A stretch of DNA of 64,000 bases. Source: Bifidobacterium pseudocatenulatum DSM 20438 = JCM 1200 = LMG 10505 (GTDB taxonomy: Bacteria; Actinomycetota; Actinomycetes; Actinomycetales; Bifidobacteriaceae). Of this stretch, positions 1-9,074 are shown piece by piece. The notes beneath the pieces were generated by a model. That model did no database searches, was not told the DNA's origin, and worked only from the letters and a program-made list of their open reading frames with translations. The position numbers were made by a program, and so were the translations under genes. Each line of letters begins with the position of its first letter. The first letter of the stretch is position 1. The DNA is taken from contig NZ_AP012330.1 in the NCBI RefSeq assembly GCF_001025215.1, forward strand, positions 930,001-994,000, written 5' to 3'.

Positions 1-7
1 GGCGGTT

Positions 8-631
8 GTGGTGATTCGAATAGGATTGACCGGCGGCATAGCAGCTGGCAAAAGCACGGTATCCGCAAGACTGCGTGAGCTTGGTGCAGTACTTGTCGAT
101 TATGATCTGCTTGCGCGTCAAGTGGTGGAACCAGGCAGCATCGGCCTTCAGCGTATAGTGGAATGTTTCGGCTCCGATGCTTTGACCGATCGAGGCGAGC
201 TCAATCGAGCGTGGATGGCAGAGCATGTGTTTTCCGGCGCTGATGCGGAACGAAAACGCAAGATGCTGGACGAAATCGAGCATCCACTGATTTATGAACT
301 TGCAGTGCAACTCGAACATGAGGCTGTTGAAGTTGATTGCCAAGCAGTAGTGGTGCATGACATACCGTTACTCGCCGAAGTAATTGACAGCATTCCTTTT
401 GAATTCGACCATATCGTAACTGTTGAAGCGCCTGAACAGGTGAGGGTCAGCAGAATGATGTCAACGCGAGGCATGAGCGAAAGCCAGGCATGGAATCGTG
501 TGAACCATCAATCCAGCGTGGAACAGCGTCTTGCCATTGCCGATGAGATCATCGATTCCACACAGTCATTGGAACAAATGTTCGAGCATATTGATATGCT
601 AATGCAACAATGGCGCACGGAAGCGAGGTAG
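8..631 (+). CDS. coaE: Dephospho-CoA kinase
   Basis: Catalyses the last step of coenzyme A synthesis, ATP-dependent phosphorylation of the 3'-hydroxyl of dephospho-CoA, in the cytoplasm. The 207-residue protein has the N-terminal P-loop G-G-I-A-A-G-K-S-T at about residues 9-17, and its length fits the family. The reading frame opens with two consecutive GTG codons at 8 and 11, only a few bases from the window edge, so a slightly upstream start cannot be excluded. The stop codon lies two bases before the uvrB ATG, so the two genes are probably translationally coupled, an arrangement seen in other actinobacteria. Confidence 0.93.
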   Translation: MVIRIGLTGGIAAGKSTVSARLRELGAVLVDYDLLARQVVEPGSIGLQRIVECFGSDALTDRGELNRAWMAEHVFSGADAERKRKMLDEIEHPLIYELAVQLEHEAVEVDCQAVVVHDIPLLAEVIDSIPFEFDHIVTVEAPEQVRVSRMMSTRGMSESQAWNRVNHQSSVEQRLAIADEIIDSTQSLEQMFEHIDMLMQQWRTEAR

Positions 632-633
632 GT

Positions 634-2745
634 ATGGGATTCAATATTGAACGCACGAACAAGCCGTTTGTGGTCAAATCGCCATATAAGCCGAGCGGCG
701 ACCAGCCTAAAGCGATTGAAGAGCTTGCGGAACGCATTGAAAACGGTGAGAACGATGTGGTGCTCATGGGCGCTACCGGAACTGGCAAAACTGCCACCAC
801 GGCATGGCTTATTGAACGTCTGCAACGCCCGACGTTGATCATCGAACCGAATAAAACGTTGGCAGCGCAGCTGTGCGCCGAGTTCCGTGAACTCATGCCA
901 GACAATGCGGTGAGCTATTTCGTTTCGTACTACGACTACTACCAGCCGGAAGCCTATATTCCGCAAACCGATACGTATATCGAAAAGGATTCCAACATCA
1001 ATGACGACGTGGAACGGCTTCGCCATGCGGCCACGGCGAACCTGCTGACGCGTCGTGATTGCGTGGTCGTGGCAACGGTTTCCTGTATTTACGGCCTTGG
1101 TACGCCGGAAGAATATGCCGGGCGTATGCTGTTTCTCGAGGAAGGCCAGCAGATCGACCGTGACGACTTGCTGCGCACTTTCGTCGCCATGCAGTACAAG
1201 CGCAACGATATCGCCTTCACCAGAGGTACTTTCCGTGTGCGCGGCGATACCGTCGAAATCATTCCCGTATATGAGGAACTGGCCATCCGTATTGAATTCT
1301 TCGGTGATGAAATCGACCGTATTTCAACCCTGCATCCACTTACCGGAGATGTGATCGGGCGTCAATCGCAAGTCCATATTTTCCCCGCATCGCACTATGT
1401 GGCAGGGCCGCAACGTATGGAGCGAGCGTTGTCTACCATTCAGCAGGAACTTGATCAACGTACCGCTGAACTACGCAAACAAGGCAAGGAACTTGAGGCG
1501 CAGCGTCTTACCATGCGTACCACATACGATTTGGAGATGCTTTCCCAGGTCGGCGTATGTTCCGGAGTGGAAAACTACTCAAGACATTTCGATGGCCGTG
1601 AGCCGGGCACGCCGCCGCATACGTTATTGGATTTCTTCCCTGACGATTTCCTACTCGTCATTGACGAATCGCATGTTACCGTGCCGCAGATCGGCGCCAT
1701 GTACGAAGGCGATGCCAGTCGCAAACGCACGTTGGTCGAACATGGCTTCCGTCTGCCTTCGGCGATGGACAACCGACCGCTCAAATGGCCGGAATTCCTT
1801 GAGCGCGTCGGCCAGACGGTCTACCTTTCCGCCACTCCTGGCGATTATGAGCTTGGCTTGAGTGACGGTGTGGTCGAACAGATTATTCGACCGACAGGAT
1901 TGGTCGATCCGCAAATCGATGTGCGCCCGGTTGACGGGCAGATCGATGATCTGCTTGCTGAAATCAAGGATCGTGTGGCACGTAACGAACGCGCGTTGGT
2001 GACCACGCTGACCAAGAAGATGGCTGAGGATCTTACTGATTATCTGCTGGAGCGTGGCATCAAAGTCGAATACCTGCACTCCGATGTGGACACCCTGCGA
2101 CGTGTCGAATTGTTGCGTGAATTGCGTGAGGGCAAGATCGATGTCATCGTCGGCATCAATCTATTGCGTGAGGGTCTTGATTTGCCGGAAGTATCGTTGG
2201 TTGCGATCCTTGACGCAGACAAGGAAGGTTTCCTGCGTTCCTATCGTTCCCTCATCCAGACGATTGGTCGTGCCGCGAGAAATGTGTCCGGCACCGTCAT
2301 CATGTATGCGGATGACATCACCGAAGCCATGCACAAGGCCATCGACGAGACCAATCGCCGTCGTGATATCCAGATTGCCTACAATAAGGAACATGGCATC
2401 GATCCGAAGCCGCTCATCAAGAAGATCTCCGATGTCAACGACATGCTTGCCAAGGAGGACGTCGACACCCAGACATTGCTCGGTACCGGCTACCGTAATG
2501 AAGGCAAAGCCGGCAACTCGCATCTTGGCGTGCCTGCTACCAGCAAGGAGGAATCTGACAGACGGCATGAGGAGATTCTCAAGGCCGGATTGCCCGCGCA
2601 GGATCTAGCTGATCTCATTCGACAACTGTCCGAGCAGATGCGTGCCGCCGCCGAACAACTGCAATTCGAGCTTGCGGCTCGTTTGCGTGACGAGATCCGC
2701 GACCTGAAAAAGGAACTTCGGCAGATGACGGAGGCGAGCAAATAG
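634..2745 (+). CDS. uvrB: Excinuclease ABC subunit B
   Basis: DNA helicase-like subunit of nucleotide excision repair. It verifies damage delivered by UvrA and recruits UvrC. The 703-residue protein has Walker A G-A-T-G-T-G-K-T at residues 46-53, the damage-probing beta-hairpin with its tyrosine-rich [12 protein letters not shown] at 99-110, a DESH helicase motif II, and a C-terminal UVR coiled coil (about 655-700) that contacts UvrC. I chose the ATG at 634 (MGFNIER) rather than an upstream in-frame ATG at 610. It follows a GAGG ribosome site that overlaps the end of coaE, and MGFNIER is the usual bifidobacterial N-terminus. Confidence 0.97.
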   Translation: MGFNIERTNKPFVVKSPYKPSGDQPKAIEELAERIENGENDVVLMGATGTGKTATTAWLIERLQRPTLIIEPNKTLAAQLCAEFRELMPDNAVSYFVSYYDYYQPEAYIPQTDTYIEKDSNINDDVERLRHAATANLLTRRDCVVVATVSCIYGLGTPEEYAGRMLFLEEGQQIDRDDLLRTFVAMQYKRNDIAFTRGTFRVRGDTVEIIPVYEELAIRIEFFGDEIDRISTLHPLTGDVIGRQSQVHIFPASHYVAGPQRMERALSTIQQELDQRTAELRKQGKELEAQRLTMRTTYDLEMLSQVGVCSGVENYSRHFDGREPGTPPHTLLDFFPDDFLLVIDESHVTVPQIGAMYEGDASRKRTLVEHGFRLPSAMDNRPLKWPEFLERVGQTVYLSATPGDYELGLSDGVVEQIIRPTGLVDPQIDVRPVDGQIDDLLAEIKDRVARNERALVTTLTKKMAEDLTDYLLERGIKVEYLHSDVDTLRRVELLRELREGKIDVIVGINLLREGLDLPEVSLVAILDADKEGFLRSYRSLIQTIGRAARNVSGTVIMYADDITEAMHKAIDETNRRRDIQIAYNKEHGIDPKPLIKKISDVNDMLAKEDVDTQTLLGTGYRNEGKAGNSHLGVPATSKEESDRRHEEILKAGLPAQDLADLIRQLSEQMRAAAEQLQFELAARLRDEIRDLKKELRQMTEASK

Positions 2746-2783
2746 TTCCGACCGGTCATACGGCATCCGTACCATAGTGGATT

Positions 2784-3767
2784 ATGGCTGAAACACCACT
2801 TGTTTTTGAAATCGCCACGTTCGCGGTGCTTGCCGTCTTCTTCGTGGTTGACTTGTTTATCATCGGACGTAAGCCCCATGTGCCCTCCACCAAGGAATGC
2901 GTGCAGCATATCGCGTTCTTTGTAGTCATGGCGTTGATCTTCGGCGGACTTATGTGGTTCTTCGCAGGTTCGAAGCCGGCCATCGAATTTTATTCGGGCT
3001 GGCTTACGGAATATTCGCTGAGTATTGACAATCTATTCGTCTTCGTCATCATTATGTCGAATTTTGCGGTGCCAAAACAGCTGCAGAAATTCGTGCTGTC
3101 CATCGGCATCACGATCGCATTGGTGTTGCGCGGCGTGTTCATCCTCATCGGCGCGGCCATTATCTCCCGCTTCACCTGGGTGTTCTTCCTGTTCGGCGCA
3201 TTTCTTATCGTCACCGCCATCAAGTTGGTCACTGGGGGAGACGAAGATGAGGAATATCATGAGAATGGCTTGATTCGTGCATTGCGCAAGGTGATCAAGA
3301 TCACCGATGAGTATGACGGAGAAAAGTTGCGTACCGTCAAAAACGGTGCCAAGTATTGGACTCCGATGCTGATCGTCTTTCTGACCATCGGCACCACCGA
3401 TGTGATGTTTGCCTTTGACTCCATTCCTGCGATTTTCGGTTTGACGAAGGATCCGTTCATTGTGTTCACGTCCAATGTGTTCGCATTGCTCGGCTTGCAG
3501 CAGCTGTACTTCCTGCTTGGCGAGCTGCTCGACAAGCTGGTGTATCTGCCTCTTGGACTTTCCGTGGTGCTGGGCTTCATTGGAGTCAAGCTCATTATGG
3601 AGGCATTGCACGGCAATTCGTTGCCGTTCATCAATGGCGGTCAACCGATCGCTTGGGTGCCTGAAGTGCCTACATGGCTGTCTTTGGCGGTGATCGTTGT
3701 GGCGATTGGTGGTGCCGCATTGGCCAGCGTACTGAAGATGCGTGCCATCGAAGCAAAGGAAAAGTGA
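2784..3767 (+). CDS. TerC/Alx-family membrane protein
   Basis: Integral membrane protein of the TerC family, whose members include tellurite-resistance TerC and the manganese-linked Alx. The 327-residue protein has about eight or nine hydrophobic segments. It carries the family's acidic membrane motifs, for example S-I-D-N-L-F near residue 80 and F-A-F-D-S-I-P near 210, which probably bind a metal ion. A charged cytoplasmic loop (DEDEEYHENG) lies in the middle. It starts 38 bases after uvrB, has no clear Shine-Dalgarno sequence, and ends at a strong terminator. The substrate cannot be read from sequence; manganese or other metal homeostasis is inference from the family. Confidence 0.85.
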   Translation: MAETPLVFEIATFAVLAVFFVVDLFIIGRKPHVPSTKECVQHIAFFVVMALIFGGLMWFFAGSKPAIEFYSGWLTEYSLSIDNLFVFVIIMSNFAVPKQLQKFVLSIGITIALVLRGVFILIGAAIISRFTWVFFLFGAFLIVTAIKLVTGGDEDEEYHENGLIRALRKVIKITDEYDGEKLRTVKNGAKYWTPMLIVFLTIGTTDVMFAFDSIPAIFGLTKDPFIVFTSNVFALLGLQQLYFLLGELLDKLVYLPLGLSVVLGFIGVKLIMEALHGNSLPFINGGQPIAWVPEVPTWLSLAVIVVAIGGAALASVLKMRAIEAKEK

Positions 3768-3773
3768 CGATTT

Positions 3774-3808
3774 GAGAAACCGCATGGAAACATGCGGTTT
3801 CTTTTTAT
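3774..3808 (+). terminator. Rho-independent terminator after terC
   Basis: A near-perfect hairpin with stem AGAAACCGCATG, a short GAAA loop and the complementary arm is followed by a run of T. It ends the coaE-uvrB-terC transcription unit. Confidence 0.85.
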
Positions 3809-3817
3809 CAAAAAAAT

Positions 3818-3862
3818 GTGAGCGCTCACAACACGCCTCGTTTCAGGGTGGAAGTGAGCGCT
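3818..3862. promoter_or_regulatory. LacI-type operator sites before pyk
   Basis: The 12-bp perfect palindrome GTGAGCGCTCAC at 3818-3829 is followed by a second partial copy GTGAGCGCT at 3854-3862. Palindromes with a central CG or GC of this form are typical of LacI-family operators. The position just upstream of pyk suggests control of glycolysis by a LacI-type regulator. In bifidobacteria AraQ is a reported global candidate, but that assignment is inference. Confidence 0.5.
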
Positions 3863-3939
3863 TTTTGCTAGTAGACTGGTCGGTTGGAAACAGGGTCGTC
3901 AGATCCAAAATCAATATCAACAAGAATAGGCAGGCATTC

Positions 3940-5382
3940 ATGCGTAAAGCCAAGATCGTAGATACCATCGGTCCAGCTACCGAGTCCCTGGAAGGCATCA
4001 CCAGCCTTGTCGAAGCAGGTATGGACGTCGCTCGTCTGAACCGCTCCCACGGCACTCCGGAAGACCACCTCAAGGTCTACAACAACCTCCGCGCCGCCGC
4101 CAAGGCCACCGGCCGCAACGTCGCAGCCCTGGTTGATCTGCAGGGTCCGAAGATCCGTTGCGGTTGGTTCAAGAAGAACGCCGACGGTGAAGACAAGGTC
4201 CAGCTGACCGAAGGCCAGGAGTTCGTCATCACCACCGACGACATCGAGGGCGACGAGCATATCACTTCCACCACGTTCAAGGGCCTGCCGGGCGATTGCC
4301 ATGCTGGCGATCCGATTCTCATCGATGACGGCAAGGTTCGTCTTGAGGTCACCAAGGTCGAAGGCAACAACGTGTACACCAAGGTCGTCGTTGCCGGGCC
4401 GGTTTCCAGCCACAAGGGCATCAACTTGCCGGGCGTTGCCGTGTCTCTGCCGGCTTTGACCGAGAAGGATGAAGCCGATCTGCGTTGGGCTATCCGCACT
4501 GGCGCCGACATCATCGCCATGTCCTTCGTGCGTTTCGCCACCGACATCGACCGCGCCCACGAGATCATGGACGAGGAAGGCCGTCGCATCCCGGTCGTCG
4601 CAAAGATCGAGAAGCCGCAGGCTCTTGAGAACCTTGAAGAGATCGTCAAGGCCTTCGACGGTATCATGGTTGCTCGTGGCGACATGGCCGTTGAGTGCCC
4701 GCTCGAAGAGGTGCCGCTGGCTACCAAGCGCTGCATCGAGCTCGCTCGCCAGTACGCCAAGCCGGTCATCGTGGCCACCGAAGTGCTCGGCTCCATGGTC
4801 AACTCCCCGGTCCCGACCCGTGCAGAGGCATCCGACTGCGCCAACGCCATCCTTGACGGCGCCGACGCTACCATGACCTCCAATGAGACCGCCGTCGGCA
4901 AGTACCCGGCAGTCACCGTGAGCACCATGAGCCGTATCTCCTCCTTCGCCACCGAGCACGGTTTCGACCGTATCCCGGAGCTGAAGAACCTGGATATGTC
5001 TTCCACCGGCGCCGTGTCTTCCGCAGCTGTGGATCTGGCTGACAAGCTGAACGCCAAGGCCATCGTTGCCTACACCCAGACCGGTTCCACCGTGCACCGC
5101 GTGTCCCGCGAACGCCCGGCCACCCCGATCTACGGCATCACCAACAACGAGCACACCTATCACTGGCTGGCTCTGTCTTGGGGTACCGAGTCCTTCCTGC
5201 TCGATGAGGATTACCACGACAAGTCCCGCAAGGACCTGATGATCTTCACCGATAAGATCCTGAAGGATGCTGGCAAGGTCACCGATGGCGACAAGATCGT
5301 TGTGCTGAGCTCCGCCCAGGGCGAGCACCAGCCGGGCCGCACCGATTCCATCTACGTCCACACCGTTGGAGCTTGCGACTGA
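3940..5382 (+). CDS. pyk: Pyruvate kinase
   Basis: Converts phosphoenolpyruvate and ADP to pyruvate and ATP, the final ATP-forming step of the lower bifid shunt. The 480-residue protein has the N-terminal MRKAKIVDTIGPA segment, the MSFVR motif, the K-I-E-K-P catalytic lysine region and the R-G-D-M-A-V-E metal/PEP segment, followed by a C-terminal regulatory domain. The open frame extends upstream to 3742 through the previous terminator, so the ATG at 3940 is the start. The gene shows the strong C-ending codon bias of highly expressed bifidobacterial genes. It is monocistronic, with operator-like sites upstream and a terminator downstream. Confidence 0.97.
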   Translation: MRKAKIVDTIGPATESLEGITSLVEAGMDVARLNRSHGTPEDHLKVYNNLRAAAKATGRNVAALVDLQGPKIRCGWFKKNADGEDKVQLTEGQEFVITTDDIEGDEHITSTTFKGLPGDCHAGDPILIDDGKVRLEVTKVEGNNVYTKVVVAGPVSSHKGINLPGVAVSLPALTEKDEADLRWAIRTGADIIAMSFVRFATDIDRAHEIMDEEGRRIPVVAKIEKPQALENLEEIVKAFDGIMVARGDMAVECPLEEVPLATKRCIELARQYAKPVIVATEVLGSMVNSPVPTRAEASDCANAILDGADATMTSNETAVGKYPAVTVSTMSRISSFATEHGFDRIPELKNLDMSSTGAVSSAAVDLADKLNAKAIVAYTQTGSTVHRVSRERPATPIYGITNNEHTYHWLALSWGTESFLLDEDYHDKSRKDLMIFTDKILKDAGKVTDGDKIVVLSSAQGEHQPGRTDSIYVHTVGACD

Positions 5383-5419
5383 GATGTGTTTCGGTCAGTG
5401 ACTGGCTGATTAGCGAATA

Positions 5420-5460
5420 GGAGGGCTTTCGTCCGTTTGGATGGAAGCCCTCTTATTGTT
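5420..5460 (+). terminator. Terminator after pyk
   Basis: Inverted repeat GAGGGCTTTC with its complement GGAAGCCCTC around a short loop, followed by a T-rich stretch. Confidence 0.75.
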
Positions 5461-5599
5461 TTCGGATGATGTTGATTTGTTGCCGATTTACAGATTGCGA
5501 TAGGTTGCGATCAAAGTGTTGCACATGGTGCGAAACGCCGACCGCTCAAGGACTTTGCGAAATCATTTTTCTGTGTTAAGATAATCAAGTTGTGCGAAA

Positions 5600-5673
5600 G
5601 CCCCTGTATCCCAATTGGTAGAGGAGACAGCCTCAAAATCTGTACAGTGTGGGTTCGAGTCCCACCGGGGGCA
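5600..5673 (+). tRNA. tRNA-Leu (anticodon CAA), short variable loop
   Basis: The 74-nt cloverleaf has acceptor GCCCCTG paired with CGGGGGC and discriminator A. The T arm is GTGGG-TTCGAGT-CCCAC. The anticodon loop CTCAAAA gives anticodon CAA, read as leucine. The anticodon stem has a C-U mismatch at its base next to the loop, and the variable loop is only about five bases, whereas leucine tRNAs normally carry a long variable arm. After the discriminator the genome encodes CC but not A, so CCA must be completed enzymatically. A perfect hairpin terminator follows at 5688. The tRNA call is firm; amino-acid identity rests on the anticodon alone. Confidence 0.75.
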
Positions 5674-5687
5674 CCGGATTAATGAAC

Positions 5688-5722
5688 AGCCGCGGTTGGA
5701 AATTTCCAACCGCGGCTTTTGT
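5688..5722 (+). terminator. Terminator after the tRNA gene
   Basis: Perfect 15-bp inverted repeat beginning AGCCGCGGTTGGAAA, followed by TTTT. Confidence 0.85.
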
Positions 5723-6294
5723 CATACGTTCCCCGTACGCAGGGCCAGTTGGTACCGTCTTCTTTGATTCAGATGGCGAGCCGGTCGCCGGTGTTGCCGG
5801 CGCGCCGCCGGTAACACCGAGGATGTGCGAACTTCTCCCAGATGCTGTAAGACTGCGACGGCCCCGGCATTGTTGCTGGATTGGCATGGTCTTCGACGTG
5901 CGCCTCTTGTCTGCGATGTCTTTCGTTTATTCTTATAAGTGAGGTTTTTGTTTCGCTTCGCTGTCCAAGCGACACGGAACTGAAAGTTTCAATAAAGGAA
6001 GACATCTGTCGCAGGCTTCTGCCGGTTGTCCGGCGTGAGACAGAAAGCTAATGATCCGAGAGCCGATCGAAGCGCTCTGGTAGCGATTCCACGCCAATGG
6101 CGTGGATGTGTCCCGCCGTGGATTTAGGTCTCTCTTACTTACGAGGATGCCCAGACACATCCACTTTTTTGGCGCCGGATGTGCGGCAGTTCCGACGGAT
6201 GCTTGACATTCGGGGGAGGTTCCATCGCGGGAACGCGTGGTTTGTTTGGCTCAATTAAGCAGCTTTCGGGAGTTCGGAGCCTGTCAAGGCCACT
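5723..6294. other. Gene-poor stretch with no recognisable gene
   Basis: About 570 bases without a convincing coding region. Short open frames on both strands have no ribosome site and no recognisable motif. An imperfect inverted repeat built on GTGGATGTGTC (near 6101-6111) and GACACATCCAC (near 6153-6163) is visible. The stretch may be decayed coding DNA. Confidence 0.5.
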
Positions 6295-6528
6295 GTGCAC
6301 AGATTCACTCCGAACTATGGCATCGTCGCTACGGTGACATTCACCGATAATCCTGAAGTATTCCATATTGAATTTCTGCAAGGCATTCAGTGGCTCCCTC
6401 CGGTTTTACTTCAATCAATCACAATGCCAAAATGCCCTACTGCGGAGGATTCTTTCAAGGAGGATTTGAATAGGCAGATTGAGAGTTGGCATGACGATTG
6501 GATTACTGCAGGCGAACCGTGGGGCTAA
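6295..6528 (+). CDS. Hypothetical small protein, possible gene remnant
   Basis: A 77-codon open frame from a GTG. I do not recognise the product. Its composition looks protein-like, with an acidic C-terminus ending IESWHDDWITAGEPWG. The same frame stays open for about 15 codons upstream of the GTG to an in-frame TAA, and no Shine-Dalgarno sequence is visible. This suggests the 3' remnant of a larger decayed gene rather than an intact one. It stands alone between the tRNA region and a convergent dehydrogenase gene. Confidence 0.3.
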   Translation: MHRFTPNYGIVATVTFTDNPEVFHIEFLQGIQWLPPVLLQSITMPKCPTAEDSFKEDLNRQIESWHDDWITAGEPWG

Positions 6529-6631
6529 TCCGGCCAAACGCAAATGCTGTATGTCTGGGTCGCCGATACGGTGAGTCGGCAGCCAGAACAATATATGGTT
6601 TATATATTGCGTGAAAATATGTAGGTTTTGT

Positions 6632-6691
6632 GATTGCGGTTACGATTGCGGGCGGGTAGTCGTTTCCCTGTCCGCAATCGTAACCGCAATC
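6632..6691 (-). terminator. Large hairpin downstream of the dehydrogenase gene
   Basis: A perfect 20-bp inverted repeat starts GATTGCGGTTACG at 6632 and its complement ends at 6691, with a loop of about 20 bases. It lies just past the stop of the minus-strand gene ending at 6714 and is its likely terminator. Confidence 0.65.
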
Positions 6692-6713
6692 GTCGTATCG
6701 ATATGTCGGAGTG

Positions 6714-7721
6714 TTACTCGGACTTGCAGTCAGCGTCCTCAACAGCAGCGTCCTCCGCCAGCTGTTGCATGAGCTGTTCGTCGCGCTCGCGGATAATGCG
6801 TTGTCCGTCTTCGCCTTGCCATTCGTAGAAACCACGGCCGGTTTTTGTGCCAAGGTTCCCATCCTGCACTTTCCAAGCCAGCAGAAGGCTCGGTTCGGTG
6901 CCGTTATCCATGTCTTTGAACAGGTAGGTGCTGATGTTGTAGAACGTGTCCAGTCCGCCCAAATCGGCGCTGGCCACGGGGCCGACGAGATTCCAGCGTC
7001 GTCCCAAACTGTAACGAACCACAGTGTCGACGGTTTCCGCGTCGGCGATGCCTTCATTGATGATGTTGAACGCCTCGCGCAACAGCGCCAGTTGCATACG
7101 GTTGCCCACGAATCCCAAAGATTCCTTTTTGATTTTCGCAGGCTTTTTGCCGATGCTTGCCATCAAATCGAAGGTCGTATCAACCACTTCCGGCGCAGTG
7201 TCTTTGCCGGGCACCACTTCGACTAGCGGCATCAGATGCGCAGGATTCCAGAAATGAGCCACCACAAAGCGTTCCGGGTGCTTCAGCACAGATTGGATTG
7301 CGGTTGGGCCCAATCCGGAAGTGTTTGTCGCAAAGATCGCATCGACCGGCGCGTACTGCTCAATCTGCTGCCATACGGATTGCTTGACATCAAGCTTTTC
7401 AACAATGGATTCGATAATGAAATCCGCGTCGGAGACACCATTTTCATAGTCGGTGTATGTCGAAATGCGGGAGAGCACATCGTCAACGGTATCTTCGGCG
7501 CGCAGCAACCCGGCTTGGGCGAATTCCTCGGCATCGGCGCGGATATGTTCCATGCCACGCTTAAGAAGCTCTTCGCTGCAGTCCACCAATTTCACCGGGT
7601 ATCCGGCGACCGCAAATTGCAACGCTGTGGCATGCCCCATGGTGCCTGAGCCGATATTGGCGACCGTTCGTATGGATTCCAAGGTTTTTGGTTCTATGGT
7701 TTGTACCGTGGCATCTGTCAT
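6714..7721 (-). CDS. 3-hydroxyacyl-CoA dehydrogenase family protein
   Basis: NAD-dependent oxidoreductase of the 3-hydroxyacyl-CoA (3-hydroxybutyryl-CoA) dehydrogenase family. The 335-residue protein has a Rossmann fold with I-G-S-G-T-M-G at residues 23-29. The catalytic His region reads A-H-F-W-N-P-A-H-L-M-P-L-V-E, matching the family's H-x3-P-x5-L-V-E. A C-terminal domain begins near 190. I chose the ATG at 7721, which follows GCGAGG, rather than the upstream ATG in the long frame. Bifidobacteria are not known for beta-oxidation and no acyl-CoA gene is adjacent, so the physiological substrate is open. Gulonate or other hydroxy-acid dehydrogenases share this fold. Confidence 0.8.
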   Translation of the reverse strand: MTDATVQTIEPKTLESIRTVANIGSGTMGHATALQFAVAGYPVKLVDCSEELLKRGMEHIRADAEEFAQAGLLRAEDTVDDVLSRISTYTDYENGVSDADFIIESIVEKLDVKQSVWQQIEQYAPVDAIFATNTSGLGPTAIQSVLKHPERFVVAHFWNPAHLMPLVEVVPGKDTAPEVVDTTFDLMASIGKKPAKIKKESLGFVGNRMQLALLREAFNIINEGIADAETVDTVVRYSLGRRWNLVGPVASADLGGLDTFYNISTYLFKDMDNGTEPSLLLAWKVQDGNLGTKTGRGFYEWQGEDGQRIIRERDEQLMQQLAEDAAVEDADCKSE

Positions 7722-7836
7722 CGCAACCTCGCAATCCTCGTATGGCGCTTCCATGCTTCCACTACGAGCGAGCCTAGTCGCCAATCTGGGAATTATATGA
7801 AAGCGCCATGTTCGGTGTCGATGCCTTGCGGTCGGC

Positions 7837-7892
7837 GTGCTTTACTGACAGTGCTTTACTGACGGTGCCTTACTTTCAGTGCCTTACCGACA
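7837..7892. repeat. 14-bp tandem repeat, four copies
   Basis: Four consecutive 14-bp units of the form GTGCYTTACYGACR occupy 7837-7850, 7851-7864, 7865-7878 and 7879-7892. The first two differ by one base and the others by a few. The array begins inside the last codons of the minus-strand epimerase gene and continues past its stop. Confidence 0.8.
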
Positions 7893-8742
7893 GCGTCTGC
7901 TGCAAAATATGTGATTCATGCGGGGGAACGACGACCGCGCAATCGCGATTGTTGACCGCTTCCACGCAGACGAAGCCGCGCCATTCGCCCTCATCCAAAT
8001 CGCCGATGGCGTTTCCGGCTTGTTCTCCCGGATTCCACACCACGGTCTGCGCCGCACCCTGCTTGGAAACAACGACGGTGCGTTTCAGCACAGGATCGCG
8101 CAGCTCAAGCGTGTGAGCCGAATAGTAGATGCGGTCAACCATGCCTTGGAAGGTCACAGGTTCATTACCTTGGCTGCAACGGGGATCGCCGTCCAATACG
8201 GTATCGAGATAATCGGTGCCCTCCAGCCCGCACACCTGCGACTGTTCGGCGTCGCCGACCTGCAGATACGTATGCAGTGCCTCTTCGTAAGACAATGGCT
8301 CGTCTCCATCGTTATATACGGTAAGCGACATCGTCAACTCACAGCCGACTTCAATGGTGTAAACGGCATGAAATTGAGGATTCGGTCCAGAAACAAACTG
8401 GGAAAGTATATCTGCGTTGATCTCGCTGGAATCCAATGTATAGCGCAACAAGGCATCGGAAGAACCTTCCTTGTCATAATGCCAGAAGCTATTGCGGGCA
8501 AAACCATGCTTGGGCTTCTTCGAAGCCACATGCCCGCCTTCGAAACCGGAATTGAACCAAGGGAAAATAATCGGAACACCGCCGCGGATGGCAGTTCCTT
8601 CCTTAAGATGAATCGCCTTTGGCCGCCAAACCACAGCCTGTTCGCCGGCAGGTGCCCAGGAAAGCACATGCGCACCGTAATCGCTGACTGATGCCGTTGC
8701 GTCTTCGTTGACAATATCTCTGATAGTGAAAGTGCTACTCAT
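7876..8742 (-). CDS. D-hexose-6-phosphate mutarotase (aldose 1-epimerase family)
   Basis: Probable glucose-6-phosphate 1-epimerase of the YeaD type, interconverting alpha and beta anomers of hexose 6-phosphates. The 288-residue protein has features of the group: D-Y-G-A-H-V-L-S-W near the N-terminus, the G-G-V-P-I-I-F-P-W phosphate-site motif, K-H-G-F-A-R-N with the catalytic His, and E-A-L-H-T-Y-L. The frame is open to 8952, but MSSTFTIRD at 8742 is the natural start. A TATACT -10 box lies six bases upstream of this ATG and there is no Shine-Dalgarno sequence, so a leaderless transcript is likely. The last codons lie within the tandem repeat at 7837-7892. Confidence 0.85.
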   Translation of the reverse strand: MSSTFTIRDIVNEDATASVSDYGAHVLSWAPAGEQAVVWRPKAIHLKEGTAIRGGVPIIFPWFNSGFEGGHVASKKPKHGFARNSFWHYDKEGSSDALLRYTLDSSEINADILSQFVSGPNPQFHAVYTIEVGCELTMSLTVYNDGDEPLSYEEALHTYLQVGDAEQSQVCGLEGTDYLDTVLDGDPRCSQGNEPVTFQGMVDRIYYSAHTLELRDPVLKRTVVVSKQGAAQTVVWNPGEQAGNAIGDLDEGEWRGFVCVEAVNNRDCAVVVPPHESHILQQTLSVRH

Positions 8743-9074
8743 ACGACCAGTATAAACAAGACGACGTTGAAGCGGGATTGTGGAAAGAAGGACTTTGCAG
8801 GATTGCGGAATTTCTTGGATTTTTCGGCTTTGCACGTGAAGGAAAAAGAGGATTGCGGCAACACGCGCTTGTAGGCTTCTGCTAGTATCATCCATGAAAG
8901 TACAAGGAAGATAGCCGGTTCGTTCCAACTTGCGTGATGGAGGGTGAATCAAGGCTGTGAAAAGCTGAAGATTTCCAGAATCCGAACGATTGCAAGTAAC
9001 GGCATCGAATCAGTCCAGGACCAGGTTGGGGTTTGTGAGACCGGCTTTGGGTGTGACAGTGGAAAGAGACCGAC
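8743..9074. other. Divergent intergenic region
   Basis: 332 bases between the divergent epimerase gene and pdtaR. It must hold both promoters. The TATACT box of the minus-strand gene is at 8749-8754. No small gene is evident. Confidence 0.5.

Noticed and set aside
3868..5361. Minus-strand open frame of 497 codons
   Set aside because: Shadow of pyk for the same codon-bias reason; the product has no family features.
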